From Streptomyces albicerus (GTDB taxonomy: Bacteria; Actinomycetota; Actinomycetes; Streptomycetales; Streptomycetaceae): a DNA stretch of 64,000 nucleotides. Of the stretch, positions 39,692 to 48,729 are shown piece after piece. Where the stretch lies: contig NZ_VWMY01000012.1 of NCBI RefSeq assembly GCF_008905045.1, positions 117,465-181,464 of the forward strand, read 5' to 3'. The notes below the pieces were generated by a model. The model was not told the DNA's origin. It saw nothing but the letters and a program-made list of their open reading frames with translations, and did not search any database. Positions within the stretch are counted from its first letter, which is position 1. Each line of letters starts with the position of its first letter. The translations under genes were made by a program, and so were the position numbers.

Positions 39692-39982
39692 ATGGGCGTT
39701 TTTGCACGACTTCTTCGTAAAGATGGGCCTAAGTCCAAAGGACCGGAGGAGGCGTCAACCGCCGAGGCACAGGCCGACACACTGATGGCCGAGTCCGGGG
39801 CGGATGCGGAGGAAGCGGCGAAGGGGTCGGCCGAGGCCGAACCCGAGACCGAATCCGCGGCGGCGACGGCGACGGCAACAGCGGAGTCCGACGAGTCCGC
39901 GGCGGACGGCGTCGACATCCCCAAGCAGCAGTCCGCCGAGGAAGCGGCCGACAGCGACGCCGGCGAGGGCGCCCACAAGTAA
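39692..39982 (+). CDS. small acidic Ala/Glu-rich protein
   Basis: This is a 96-residue product from ATG 39692, after GGAGATGAT. A short basic start (MGVFARLLRKDGPKSKG) is followed by a disordered run rich in Ala, Glu, Asp and Ser, ending AGEGAHK. No domain is recognised. It is 24 bases upstream of the MT0933-type antitoxin-like gene in the same orientation, so they are probably cotranscribed. Confidence 0.6.
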   Translation: MGVFARLLRKDGPKSKGPEEASTAEAQADTLMAESGADAEEAAKGSAEAEPETESAAATATATAESDESAADGVDIPKQQSAEEAADSDAGEGAHK

Positions 39983-40006
39983 CTGTCTCGCGAGGGAAGG
40001 TGAACC

Positions 40007-40291
40007 ATGAGTCTCCTGAAGAACTTGAAGGCCAGGCTCGCGCCTGCCAAGGAGAAGGTCTCTGACCTCGCGCAGCAGCACGGGGGAAAGATCGACAAGA
40101 TCGAGCAGGGTCTCGACAAGGCCGCGAAGGTGGCCGATGAGAAGACCAAGGGCAAGTACAGCGACAAGATCCAGACGGGCACGGGCAAGGCCAAGGGCGC
40201 CCTGGACCGACTCGCGCACAAGGAGAGCGACGGTACGGAAGGCGGCGCGACGCCTCCGTCACCCCCGCCGCCACCGCCCTCGGCATCCTGA
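40007..40291 (+). CDS. MT0933-like antitoxin-family protein
   Basis: This 94-residue, lysine-rich helical protein starts at ATG 40007 behind GGAAGG. MSLLKNLKARLAPAKEKVSD, IEQGLDKAAKVADEKTKGKY and TGTGKAKGALDRLAHK follow the MT0933-like antitoxin family pattern, which is amphipathic and abundant in Streptomyces. The C-terminus carries a poly-proline tail. No cognate toxin gene is adjacent on this strand. The antitoxin label is a family name and not evidence of such activity here. Confidence 0.75.
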   Translation: MSLLKNLKARLAPAKEKVSDLAQQHGGKIDKIEQGLDKAAKVADEKTKGKYSDKIQTGTGKAKGALDRLAHKESDGTEGGATPPSPPPPPPSAS

Positions 40292-40305
40292 GCGACACCA
40301 CATCG

Positions 40306-40344
40306 GCGGACGGCCACGGAGCGTTTGGGCTCCGGGCCGTCCGC
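40306..40344 (+). terminator. terminator after antitoxin-like gene
   Basis: GCGGACGGC and CGGAGC arms pair with GCTCCG and GCCGTCCGC around a GTTTGG loop, with a small internal bulge, 14 bases past the stop codon. Confidence 0.75.
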
Positions 40345-40353
40345 CGTGTTCAT

Positions 40354-40425
40354 GGGGTGCACCAGGGTTGCGTCCTTGGGGTGCGCCAGGGTGGCATCCT
40401 TGGGGTGCGCCACGGTTGCGTACGG
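40354..40425. repeat. 24-bp tandem repeat, three copies
   Basis: Three successive imperfect units beginning GGGGTGCRCCA start at 40354, 40378 and 40402. They lie between the terminator and the convergent dioxygenase-like gene and are probably noncoding. Confidence 0.85.
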
Positions 40426-40482
40426 GCTGCGCCCGGGTCACGCGCGTAGGGCCTGCGACTTTCTTACGACGGTGCGCAGGGC

Positions 40483-41262
40483 CTACGACCAGGCCGCCAC
40501 CACATACCCAACGCCATAGGGCGCGTCCTCGTACAACAGCGCGCCCTCGAGCCCCGCACCCTCCGCCGCGCCCGCGAGTACCTGCCAGGGCGCCCGGCCG
40601 GAGGCCTTCAACTCGTATGCGAGCTCGGCGTCCAGTGCCTTGAGGGCGGACACATCGGCCGCGCCCAGCGCACGCGCGACCTCCGCGTCGAAGCCCGCCG
40701 CCCGCTCGTCCAGATAGCCCGGCGCCTTGAGTGTGCGGCACGCGCTGGCGTCGCCCATCACCAGCAGCGCCACCCTCTCAGCCCGCCCGCTCTCCGTCCG
40801 CCCGCTCCCCGTCCGCGCGACGATGTCCTCTCCGGCTTGGATACACCGCTCGGCCGCGAGAGGTTCCCCGACGCCGAACCCTTCGACGGGAGCGTCGGAC
40901 CAGTCCGTACGACGGAGCAGCCAGGCGGCGACGGCGAGCGAGGACGGAAGCACACGTGCGGAACCCTCGGCGGGCTCCGATCCGGCCGGGCCTTCCGGCG
41001 CACGGCCCCCGTTCCCGCCCAGCCGCACATCAAGATCCACGCCGAACCCGCGGAAGGAACCCCGCGCGCCCTCCGGATACGGCCCGCGCCGGCTCTGCTC
41101 GGCGGGACCCACGACCACCAGCCGGTCGGGCCGCGCGGCGGCCAGCACCCCCAGGGCATCCATGCACGCGGCGCGCACGGCGTCCAACTCGTGCGCGGCA
41201 TCCGCGGCGAGGTCGGGCACGAGCAGGGGTGGACAGGGGCAGACGGCGGCGGCGACCAGCAT
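40483..41262 (-). CDS. class III extradiol dioxygenase subunit B-like protein
   Basis: This 259-residue protein starts at ATG 41262 (MLVAAAVCPCPPLLVPDLA). The opening and the segment RPDRLVVVGPAEQS resemble the LigB/YgiD fold, and VALLVMGDASACRTL fits a core strand. The usual His metal ligands of active dioxygenases are mostly missing, so it may not be a dioxygenase. It lies downstream of miaB in the same orientation and is commonly conserved there in Streptomyces. Confidence 0.7.
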   Translation of the reverse strand: MLVAAAVCPCPPLLVPDLAADAAHELDAVRAACMDALGVLAAARPDRLVVVGPAEQSRRGPYPEGARGSFRGFGVDLDVRLGGNGGRAPEGPAGSEPAEGSARVLPSSLAVAAWLLRRTDWSDAPVEGFGVGEPLAAERCIQAGEDIVARTGSGRTESGRAERVALLVMGDASACRTLKAPGYLDERAAGFDAEVARALGAADVSALKALDAELAYELKASGRAPWQVLAGAAEGAGLEGALLYEDAPYGVGYVVAAWS

Positions 41263-41284
41263 GATCGGCAGCGTAACCCCGCGC

Positions 41285-41347
41285 GGCGGCCCGACGTCAC
41301 TCCTCGGCGGCCCGACGTCACTCCTCGGCGGCCGGACGTCACTCCTC
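41285..41347. repeat. 21-bp tandem repeat, three copies, overlapping a stop codon
   Basis: Units start at 41285, 41306 and 41327. Copies 1 and 2 are identical and copy 3 has one change. On the minus strand each unit contains GAGGAGTGACGTC, the last two codons and the stop of the toxin-like gene, so the 3' end of that gene has been triplicated. Confidence 0.9.
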
Positions 41348-41605
41348 GATGAGCACGTCCGTGAGATCGATGACCGTGAGGAGGAGCACCACGAGCTTGC
41401 CATCGCTGATCACGTACTCGATGAACAGGTTCCGCGACAGGGCTATCTCACGGGTCGCCTCGTCACCGCCCACGGGGTGCGACAGCTTGTGGCGCGGGTC
41501 GGCCACCAGAATGGCCAGCCCGCGGTCCAGGACCTCCAGGCGCTCGGCGGGAAGGCTGTCCCGGACGCGTGCGGCACGCTCGGTGAACTCCACGCTGTAC
41601 GGCAT
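41339..41605 (-). CDS. RelE/ParE-like small protein
   Basis: This 88-residue protein starts at ATG 41605 (MPYSVEFTERAARVRDSLP). A small alpha/beta pattern ends with FIEYVISDGKLVVLLLTVIDLTDV, which resembles RelE/ParE toxins. No antitoxin gene of matching orientation is next to it: miaB is 29 bases upstream and a dioxygenase-like gene is downstream. It could be a solitary or host-adapted toxin relative. The identification is from fold pattern only. Confidence 0.6.
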   Translation of the reverse strand: MPYSVEFTERAARVRDSLPAERLEVLDRGLAILVADPRHKLSHPVGGDEATREIALSRNLFIEYVISDGKLVVLLLTVIDLTDVLIEE

Positions 41606-41634
41606 GAGGGACCCCTTCCCGGCCCGTGACAGGG

Positions 41635-43164
41635 TCAGTCGCGGCCGCACCCGCTGCTCGTGGCGACCGGCAGCGGCTCCGGAATCCCGATCTGCGGGAG
41701 CCCGAGCATGACACCCGCCGGCTTCGCGGCCTCGGCGGCGTTGCGCTTCTCCCAGGCGTCCCCCGCGCGCGTGCGGCGCACATCGAGGACGGCGCCCTCG
41801 GCGAGCAGGTGGTGCGGGGCGGCGTACGTGATCTCGACGGTGACGACGTCACCGGGACGGACCTCGACGTCGGGCTTGGTGAAGTGCACCAGGCGGTTGT
41901 CGGCGGCGCGCCCGGAGAGGCGGTGCGTGGCGCCGTCCTTGCGGCCCTCGCCCTCGGCGACCATCAGCTCCAGCGTGCGGCCGACCTGCTTCTTGTTCTC
42001 GTCCCAGGAGATCTCCTCCTGGAGCGCGACGAGACGCTCGTACCGCGCCTGCACGACCTTCTTGGGGATCTGGTTCTCCATGGTGGCCGCCGGGGTGCCG
42101 GGGCGCTTGGAGTACTGGAACGTGAACGCCTGCGCGAAGCGGGCCTCGCGGACCACGTGCAGGGTCTGCTCGAAGTCCTCCTCGGTCTCGCCGGGGAAGC
42201 CCACGATGATGTCGGTGGTGATCGCGGCGTGCGGGATCGCGGCGCGGACCTTGTCGATGATCCCGAGGTACCGCTCCTGCCGGTACGAGCGGCGCATCGC
42301 CTTCAGGACGGTGTCCGACCCGGACTGCAGCGGCATGTGCAGCTGCGGCATCACGTTCGGCGTCTCGGCCATCGCGGCGATGACGTCCTCGGTGAAGTCG
42401 CGCGGGTGCGGCGAGGTGAAGCGGACACGCTCCAGGCCCTCGATCTGCCCGCAGGCCCGCAGGAGCTTGCTGAAGGCCTCACGGTCGCCTATGTCGGAGC
42501 CGTAGGCGTTCACGTTCTGGCCGAGCAGCGTGATCTCGGATACGCCCTCGCCGACGAGTGCCTCGATCTCGGCGAGGATGTCGCCGGTCCTGCGGTCCTT
42601 CTCCTTGCCGCGCAGCGCCGGGACGATGCAGAAGGTGCAGGTGTTGTTGCAGCCGACGGAGATGGAGACCCAGGCGGCGTACGCGCTCTCGCGGCGGGTC
42701 GGCAGCGTCGACGGGAACGCCTCGAGCGACTCGGCGATCTCGACCTGCGCCTCTTCCTGTACGCGGGCGCGCTCCAGGAGGACGGGCAGCTTGCCGATGT
42801 TGTGCGTACCGAAGACGACGTCCACCCAGGGCGCCTTCTTCACGATGGTGTCGCGGTCCTTCTGGGCGAGGCAGCCGCCGACGGCGATCTGCATGCCGGG
42901 CCGCTTCGTCTTCATCGGCGCGAGCCGGCCGAGGTTGCCGTACAGACGGTTGTCGGCGTTCTCCCGCACCGCGCAGGTGTTGAAGACGACGACGTCGGCG
43001 TCACCGTCGGAGCCCTCGGGCGCGCGTACGTAACCGGCGTCCTCCAGCAGCCCGGAGAGCCGCTCGGAGTCGTGAACGTTCATCTGACACCCGTAAGTGC
43101 GGATTTCGTAGCTTTTAGATTCTTGAACGTCCACTGTGAGGCTCCGGTCACTGCTGCTGGTCAT
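41635..43164 (-). CDS. miaB: tRNA-2-methylthio-N6-dimethylallyladenosine synthase MiaB
   Basis: This radical SAM methylthiotransferase thiomethylates i6A37 in tRNA. The 509-residue product starts at ATG 43164. The auxiliary-cluster cysteines are Cys26 (TYGCQMN), Cys64 (NTCAVRE) and Cys98 (GGCLAQ). The radical SAM cysteines are Cys172, Cys176 and Cys179 (GCNNTCTFC). A TRAM domain occupies about residues 410-475. The C-terminus is slightly extended (SSGCGRD). It works after MiaA, encoded about 3.7 kb away. Confidence 0.97.
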   Translation of the reverse strand: MTSSSDRSLTVDVQESKSYEIRTYGCQMNVHDSERLSGLLEDAGYVRAPEGSDGDADVVVFNTCAVRENADNRLYGNLGRLAPMKTKRPGMQIAVGGCLAQKDRDTIVKKAPWVDVVFGTHNIGKLPVLLERARVQEEAQVEIAESLEAFPSTLPTRRESAYAAWVSISVGCNNTCTFCIVPALRGKEKDRRTGDILAEIEALVGEGVSEITLLGQNVNAYGSDIGDREAFSKLLRACGQIEGLERVRFTSPHPRDFTEDVIAAMAETPNVMPQLHMPLQSGSDTVLKAMRRSYRQERYLGIIDKVRAAIPHAAITTDIIVGFPGETEEDFEQTLHVVREARFAQAFTFQYSKRPGTPAATMENQIPKKVVQARYERLVALQEEISWDENKKQVGRTLELMVAEGEGRKDGATHRLSGRAADNRLVHFTKPDVEVRPGDVVTVEITYAAPHHLLAEGAVLDVRRTRAGDAWEKRNAAEAAKPAGVMLGLPQIGIPEPLPVATSSGCGRD

Positions 43165-43453
43165 CCCCCTAGGGTAGGCGCTCCCGGGAAGGCCCTGCCC
43201 GGGAGCGGTCCGGCGGAGCCCTGCTCCGGCTCGACACCGATGCCGTCGCCGGACAGCGGTGCCGCGCCTGCGCACGGGCACCGTCCGAACCCGTACGGGA
43301 CGCCTCGGTCACAAAGCTCCGGCGTACGAGCTCGGCGGAGTCCGCGGCGACGTCGTCGGACCAGTTGCCGACGTGGTGGATGCCGGAGCCGGCCGGCTCC
43401 CCGTGGGGCCCGGCCCTGGTCATCCCGGCCGGTGAGCTGGCAGGATCGCGCGC

Positions 43454-44452
43454 ATGTTCCAGGCACTCCCCCGTATCGGCAGACGCCGCGCCCTGCAGGG
43501 TTCGGCCGCCGCCTTCGTGGCCTTCGGGCTGCTCCTGTGGTGGCTGCTGCCCCTGGGCGAGAGCTCGCCGAGCGGAAAGGTGTCCATCAGCACGGGTTCG
43601 CCGACCGGCGTGTACCAGCTGTACGGGAAGTTGCTGCAGAACGCGCTCGCGAAGGACATGCCACGCCTGGACGTGACGCTGCACCACAGCGTGGGCTCCC
43701 AGGAGAACGTGGAGCGGGTGGCCACCGGGGAGGACGACTTCACCATCGCGGCGGCCGACGCGGTGGAGAAGTACAAGCTGGCCGGCGGGCCGGGCGCGGA
43801 CCTGCTGCGCGGCTGCGCGCGGCTGTACGACGACTACGTACACGTGGTCGTCCCCCTTACGTCCTCCGTGGACACCGTCGAGGACCTGAAGGGCAAGAGG
43901 GTGGCGGTGGGGCAGCGCAGCTCCGGAGTGCGGTTGATCGCGGAGCACGTGCTGGAGGCGGCCGGCCTCGACCCGAAGAAGGACATCCAGCCGGTGTCCG
44001 CGGGCATAGGGACCATGCCGGAGCTGCTCGAGGGCAGGAAGATCGACGCCTTCTTCTGGTCCGGCGGGCTCCCGACGACCTCCGTGACCGACCTCTCGAA
44101 CAGATTCGACATCAAGCTCGTCCCGATCGGCAGCGACCTCGTCGAGAAGCTCCACGAGCAGCGCGGGGAGTCCAGCTACTACCGGTCCGCGGTCATGCCC
44201 GCGGACGCCTATCCCAGCGCCCAGGTCGGCAGCCCCGTGCCGACGGTGGCGGTGGCGAACCTGCTCGTGACCCGGGCCGGGACGGACGCGAAACTCACCG
44301 AGGGCGTGACCCGCACGGTGATCAACAGTCGCGACCGCATCGGCGAGGAGGTCCACGCGGCACAGCGCGTGGACCTGCGGACCGCGATCTACACAGACCC
44401 GCTGGAGCTCCACCAGGGCGCACGTCGCTATTACCGCTCAGTCAAGCCGTAA
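43454..44452 (+). CDS. TAXI-family TRAP transporter solute-binding protein (orphan)
   Basis: This 332-residue protein starts at ATG 43454. The N-terminus has RRRALQGS and a hydrophobic helix (AAAFVAFGLLLWWLLPLG), so it is exported and membrane-anchored or released. The TAXI fold is shown by KVSISTGSPTGVYQLYGKLL, DFTIAAADAV, GKRVAVGQRSSGVRLIAEHVL and GLPTTSVTDL. Known TAXI proteins feed TRAP permeases with small acids such as glutamate or 2-oxoglutarate. No DctM/DctQ permease gene is present nearby. It is convergent with the histidine kinase gene beside gluABCD. Confidence 0.88.
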   Translation: MFQALPRIGRRRALQGSAAAFVAFGLLLWWLLPLGESSPSGKVSISTGSPTGVYQLYGKLLQNALAKDMPRLDVTLHHSVGSQENVERVATGEDDFTIAAADAVEKYKLAGGPGADLLRGCARLYDDYVHVVVPLTSSVDTVEDLKGKRVAVGQRSSGVRLIAEHVLEAAGLDPKKDIQPVSAGIGTMPELLEGRKIDAFFWSGGLPTTSVTDLSNRFDIKLVPIGSDLVEKLHEQRGESSYYRSAVMPADAYPSAQVGSPVPTVAVANLLVTRAGTDAKLTEGVTRTVINSRDRIGEEVHAAQRVDLRTAIYTDPLELHQGARRYYRSVKP

Positions 44453-44542
44453 GGACTCGTACGGCGTCCGTGGCTGGTCCTGCGTCCGCGGGCCGCCGCA
44501 GGACCCGAACAAGACCCTGGGCCGGCAACTAGGGACGCCAGC

Positions 44543-44568
44543 GGGCCCCGCAGCCGGCACAGGGGCCC
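44543..44568. terminator. hairpin between TAXI gene and kinase gene
   Basis: GGGCCCC (44543-44549) pairs with GGGGCCC (44562-44568). It lies just before the stop codon of the convergent kinase gene. Confidence 0.55.
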
Positions 44569-44570
44569 TC

Positions 44571-45983
44571 TCAGGTCCCGGGCACCGCCCGCGGCACGGT
44601 CACCGTCACCTTCAGCCCGTGCGGCTCGTGGCGCTCGTACGAGATGGAGCCGCCGCCCGCCGCGAGCAGGGCCCGGGAGATGGACAGGCCGAGGCCCGAG
44701 CCCTTGATGTTCTGGTGGCCGGGGCTGCGCCAGAAGCGGTCGCCGACGCGGGTGAGTTCCTCGTCGCTGAGGCCGGGTCCGCGGTCGGCGACGACGACGG
44801 TCGAGACCTCGCCGTTGGAGGCCACCTCGACCTTGACGGACTCGCCCTCGGGGGTGAACTTCAGCGCGTTGTCGATCACCGCGTCCAGGGCGCTGGAGAG
44901 GGCGACGGGGTCGGCCCAGGCGGTCGTGGCGGGGCAGGTCCCGACGAGTCGTACGCCCTTGCCGTCGGCGAGCGGCGACCAGGACGCCACGCGCTCGGCG
45001 GTCAGCTCTCCGATGTCGGTGAGCCGCAGGTCCGCCTCGGCGTGCTCGGCGAGGGCCAGGTCCAGGAGGTCGTCGAGGACCTGGGCGAGGCGTTTGCCCT
45101 CGGTACGGACGGAGGCGATCTCCTCGTTGCCCTCGGGGAGCTCCAGGGCGAGCAGTTCGATGCGCAGCAGCAGGGCGGACAGGGGGTTGCGCAGCTGGTG
45201 CGAGGCGTCGGCGACGAAGGCGCGCTGCTGTTCCAGGACGTCCTCGACGTTGTCGGCCATCTCGTTGAACGACCGGGCCAGACGTCTGAGCTCCGGGGGT
45301 CCGCCGGCGGCCGCGACCCGGGACTTCAGACGGCCGGTCGCGATGTCGTGGGTGGTGGCGTCGAGGACCCGTACGGGCCGCAGCACCCAGCCGGTCAGGC
45401 GCAGCGCGGCACCGAGCGCGAGGAGCATCGCGGCGCCCTCGCCGGCACCGATGACCAGCCAGCCCTCAAGGATCTTCGAACGCATCTGCCCGGTGGGCGA
45501 TTCGGTGACCACGACGGCGACGACATCCCCGTCGTAGATGACGGGGGACGCGACGACGAGACGGTCGCGTTCCCACGGCCAGACCTGCTTCGGGTCGTGG
45601 CTGCGGCGGCTCTGGAGCGCCTCGTCGAACGCGTCGCGGACCTCGCCCTCGTCGGGGATGTACCAGCTCAGCGGCGCGTTGGCCATGACTTCTTCGTCGC
45701 GCCAGAAGACTCCGGCCTTGATGTCGTACAGCCCGTGGTACTTGACGAGTTCCCTGCTGAGCGTCTCACCGCGCTCGTCCGTGGAGCCGGAGTCCACCCG
45801 TGAGCCCCTCGGGCGGTCGCTGACGAACTGCGCCAGGGACGCGAAGCGTGCCGTGTCGTCGATCCGGTCGACGACCACCTTCTGCTGCTGGGCCGCCGCC
45901 AGGCTGACGGCGAGCGGGATGCCGAGGGCAAGCAGTACGGCCGCCATCAGGATGATGAGCAGCGGGAGGAGACGTGCGCGCAC
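44571..45983 (-). CDS. two-component sensor histidine kinase
   Basis: This 470-residue membrane kinase starts at GTG 45983. The first helix is residues 5-30, an extracellular sensing loop covers about 31-170, a second helix about 172-200, and a HAMP-like linker follows. The phospho-acceptor is His262 (VADASHQLRNPLSALLL). ATP-binding boxes read DNALKFTPEG, DRGPGL and GSGLGLSI. Its response regulator gene lies 9 bases upstream. The pair is divergent from gluABCD, so an amino acid or nitrogen signal is plausible. Confidence 0.92.
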   Translation of the reverse strand: MRARLLPLLIILMAAVLLALGIPLAVSLAAAQQQKVVVDRIDDTARFASLAQFVSDRPRGSRVDSGSTDERGETLSRELVKYHGLYDIKAGVFWRDEEVMANAPLSWYIPDEGEVRDAFDEALQSRRSHDPKQVWPWERDRLVVASPVIYDGDVVAVVVTESPTGQMRSKILEGWLVIGAGEGAAMLLALGAALRLTGWVLRPVRVLDATTHDIATGRLKSRVAAAGGPPELRRLARSFNEMADNVEDVLEQQRAFVADASHQLRNPLSALLLRIELLALELPEGNEEIASVRTEGKRLAQVLDDLLDLALAEHAEADLRLTDIGELTAERVASWSPLADGKGVRLVGTCPATTAWADPVALSSALDAVIDNALKFTPEGESVKVEVASNGEVSTVVVADRGPGLSDEELTRVGDRFWRSPGHQNIKGSGLGLSISRALLAAGGGSISYERHEPHGLKVTVTVPRAVPGT

Positions 45984-45992
45984 CTGGGCCCG

Positions 45993-46679
45993 CTACGAAG
46001 CGGGCGCGACGAGTCGGTATCCGACGCCGCGCACGGTCTCGATCAGGGCCGGCATGCGCAGCTTGGAGCGCAGCGACGCGACATGCACCTCCAGGGTGCG
46101 GCCGGTCCCCTCCCAGCTGGTGCGCCAGACCTCGCTGATGATCTGTTCCCGCCGGAACACCACTCCGGGGCGCTGGGCGAGCAGCGCCAGAAGGTCGAAC
46201 TCCTTGCGGGTCAGTTGGACAACCGAACCGTCCACGCTGACCTGGCGGGTGGGCAATTCGATGTGTACGGGACCGAGGCGCAGCGCGGTCTCGGCGGGAG
46301 CGGCCGCGTCGTCGGGGACTGTGCGCCGGCTGACGGCGTGGATCCGGGCGAGGAGTTCCCCGGTGTCGTAGGGCTTCACTACGTAGTCGTCGGCCCCGAG
46401 GTTGAGGCCGTGGATCCGGGAGCGTACGTCGGCGCGCGCGGTGACCATGATCACGGGGGTGCTGGTGCGCTTACGGATCTTGCCGCAGACCTCGTAGCCG
46501 TCCTGGTCGGGCAGGCCCAGGTCGAGGAGCACCACTCCGAAGCCTGCGCCTTCCGGGACGAGTGCCTGGAGGGCCTCCTCGCCGCTGCGGGCGTGCACGA
46601 CGTCGAAGCCGTGGCGTGCGAGGACCGCGGACAGAGCGGCGGCGACATGGTTGTCGTCCTCGACGAGGAGCAGTCTCAT
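45993..46679 (-). CDS. OmpR/PhoB-type response regulator
   Basis: This 228-residue regulator starts at ATG 46679 (MRLLLVEDDN) after GAGGGG. The receiver has acidic residues at 7-9, the phosphorylation aspartate Asp53 (LLDLGLPDQDGY), and Lys in VKPYDTGELL. The winged-helix output domain (about 130-226) reads VQLTRKEFDLLALLAQRPG and ends VRGVGYRLV. It is cotranscribed with the kinase gene. Confidence 0.94.
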   Translation of the reverse strand: MRLLLVEDDNHVAAALSAVLARHGFDVVHARSGEEALQALVPEGAGFGVVLLDLGLPDQDGYEVCGKIRKRTSTPVIMVTARADVRSRIHGLNLGADDYVVKPYDTGELLARIHAVSRRTVPDDAAAPAETALRLGPVHIELPTRQVSVDGSVVQLTRKEFDLLALLAQRPGVVFRREQIISEVWRTSWEGTGRTLEVHVASLRSKLRMPALIETVRGVGYRLVAPAS

Positions 46680-46957
46680 CCCAGCCCCCTCAGGTTCATC
46701 GGTCGGACGTTCTCGGCGGATAATGGTGAGCACGCGCGTGTCCCCTGGAAGTCAGGCCGATGGACGCGGACGGCGTCAAGTGGGTTCGGGGCGAGGGTGG
46801 CTTCCGTTACTCAGCCGGTACGTACCCGGAGTGCCCTTGACGAAGAGTGTCCGTTTGCTGCCGGATCGTTATGCTCAATTTCCCCTCAGATGTAATGACG
46901 CTGGTCGTGCGGGGTTACTACTGTCCTCGCAACCGAGGAGGACGGAGCAAGAGGCCG
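46680..46957. promoter_or_regulatory. divergent promoter region, regulator / gluA
   Basis: These 278 bases separate two oppositely oriented operons. I cannot point to a specific operator; direct control of gluABCD by the regulator would have to act here. Confidence 0.45.
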
Positions 46958-47734
46958 ATGACCGAAGTATCAGTGACCAAGGACGCCGTACCCATGGCTG
47001 GCGATCTGGTGGTGCTGAAGAACGTCAACAAGCACTTCGGCGCGTTGCACGTGCTCCAGGACATCGACCTGACCATCGCCCGTGGTGAAGTCGTCGTGGT
47101 CATCGGACCCTCCGGGTCCGGAAAGTCCACCCTGTGTCGCGCCATCAACCGCCTGGAGACCATCGAGTCGGGAAGCATCTCGATCGACGGAAAGCCGCTG
47201 CCGGAGGAGGGCAAGGAGCTCGCCCGACTGCGCGCCGACGTCGGCATGGTCTTCCAGTCCTTCAACCTGTTCGCGCACAAGACGGTGCTCGAGAACGTGA
47301 CGCTGGGCCAGCTCAAGGTCCGCAAGGCGGACAAGAAGGCCGCGGAGGAGAAGGCCCGCGCGCTGCTCGACCGGGTGGGCGTCACCGCCCAGGCGGACAA
47401 GTACCCCGCGCAGCTCTCCGGCGGCCAGCAGCAGCGTGTCGCGATCGCGCGGGCGCTGGCGATGGACCCCAAGGTCATGCTCTTCGACGAGCCGACATCG
47501 GCTCTCGACCCGGAGATGATCAACGAGGTTCTGGAAGTCATGCAGCAGCTCGCGCGTGACGGTATGACGATGGTCGTAGTCACACATGAGATGGGTTTCG
47601 CCCGTTCGGCCGCCAACCGCGTCGTCTTCATGGCGGACGGGCGCATCGTCGAAGAGGCTGTGCCGGACCAGTTCTTCAGCAATCCGCGCAGCGATCGGGC
47701 GAAGGACTTCCTTTCCAAGATCCTGCACCACTGA
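46958..47734 (+). CDS. gluA: glutamate-type ABC transporter ATP-binding protein GluA
   Basis: This 258-residue ATPase of the polar amino acid importer family starts at ATG 46958 (MTEVSVTKD). Walker A is GPSGSGKST at 50-58, the signature reads [15 protein letters not shown], Walker B reads [12 protein letters not shown], and the H-loop reads VVTHEMGFA. It is the first gene of gluABCD. The in-frame ATG at 46847 was rejected for lack of a ribosome site. Confidence 0.96.
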   Translation: MTEVSVTKDAVPMAGDLVVLKNVNKHFGALHVLQDIDLTIARGEVVVVIGPSGSGKSTLCRAINRLETIESGSISIDGKPLPEEGKELARLRADVGMVFQSFNLFAHKTVLENVTLGQLKVRKADKKAAEEKARALLDRVGVTAQADKYPAQLSGGQQQRVAIARALAMDPKVMLFDEPTSALDPEMINEVLEVMQQLARDGMTMVVVTHEMGFARSAANRVVFMADGRIVEEAVPDQFFSNPRSDRAKDFLSKILHH

Positions 47735-47794
47735 CGACCTGCGTCACCCGCCACCGACGGTTCGCACATCTTCACCACTCAAAGGATGTTCACC

Positions 47795-48640
47795 ATGAAG
47801 CTCCGCAAGGTCACCGCCGCCTCGGCCGCCGTCCTCGCGCTCGCCCTCACAGCCACCGCGTGCGGATCGGACGACAAGGACAGCGACAGCGCTGACACTG
47901 GCGCCGGCGGCGACAAGAAGATCACCATCGGCATCAAGTTCGACCAGCCCGGCGTCGGCCAGAAGACGCCGCAGGGTTACGAGGGCTTCGACGTCGACGT
48001 CGCGACGTACGTCGCCAAGGAACTCGGTTACAGCGAGGACCAGATCCAGTGGAAGGAGGCGAAGAGCGCCGACCGCGAGACCATGCTCCAGCGTGGTGAC
48101 GTCGACTTCATCGCCGCCTCGTACTCGATCACCGATGAGCGTGACGCGAAGGTCGACTTCGCCGGCCCGTACCTCCTGGCCCACCAGGACGTTCTGATCC
48201 GCGCCGACGACAACTCGATCAAGACGCCGGAGGACCTCAACGACAAGAAGCTGTGCTCGGTGGTGGGTTCGACCTCGGCACAGAACGTAAAGGAGAAGCT
48301 CGCCCCCAAGGCCCAGTTGCAGGAGTACCCGACGTACTCGGCGTGCCTGACCGGTGTGCAGAACAAGGCCATCGACGCGCTGACCACGGACGACTCGATC
48401 CTCGCCGGTTACGCCGCGCAGGACAGCTTCAAGGGCAAGTTCAAGCTCGGCGGCTTCAAGATGACCAACGAGAACTACGGCATCGGCGTCAAGAACGGCA
48501 GCGACCTCAAGGCCAAGATCAACACGGCTCTGGAAAAGATGGTCTCCGACAAGTCCTGGGAGAAGGCCGTGGAGGCCAACTTCGGCCCGGCCAACTACAA
48601 GTACGAGCCCGCCCCGAAGATCGGCAACATCGTCAAGTGA
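47795..48640 (+). CDS. gluB: glutamate-binding lipoprotein GluB
   Basis: This 281-residue extracytoplasmic binding protein starts at ATG 47795 (MKLRKVTAA), 8 bases after AAAGGA; an ATG nine bases earlier has no such spacing. The lipoprotein signal ends LTATAC, then an acidic linker. Type-3 solute-binding signatures are GYEGFDVDVATYVAKELGYS and DFIAASYSITDERDAKVDFA. It delivers glutamate or aspartate to GluCD. Confidence 0.95.
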   Translation: MKLRKVTAASAAVLALALTATACGSDDKDSDSADTGAGGDKKITIGIKFDQPGVGQKTPQGYEGFDVDVATYVAKELGYSEDQIQWKEAKSADRETMLQRGDVDFIAASYSITDERDAKVDFAGPYLLAHQDVLIRADDNSIKTPEDLNDKKLCSVVGSTSAQNVKEKLAPKAQLQEYPTYSACLTGVQNKAIDALTTDDSILAGYAAQDSFKGKFKLGGFKMTNENYGIGVKNGSDLKAKINTALEKMVSDKSWEKAVEANFGPANYKYEPAPKIGNIVK

Positions 48641-48657
48641 AGCGGGATCTGACCTGA

Positions 48658-48689
48658 CAGGTGCGCCGCCCCCGGGGGCGGCGCACCTG
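48658..48689 (+). other. 32-bp perfect palindrome between gluB and gluC
   Basis: The two 16-base arms (48658-48673 and 48674-48689) are fully complementary with no spacer. It sits 17 bases after the gluB stop. This is the usual place for a stem-loop that stabilises binding-protein mRNA and reduces permease expression. It argues against translation of gluC starting at 48661. Confidence 0.85.
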
Positions 48690-48729
48690 CTCGAAAGAGC
48701 CCTCCACACACGCGGAAGCGCGGGAGATC

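Noticed and set aside
39502-40413. 303-codon minus-strand frame over the small acidic and antitoxin-like genes
   Set aside because: Opposite two genes with good ribosome sites; its repeated peptide comes only from the 24-bp repeat.
48661-48729. Longer gluC start at GTG 48661
   Set aside because: The start would lie inside a 32-bp perfect palindrome and adds residues not seen in such permeases; GTG 48730 fits the family.
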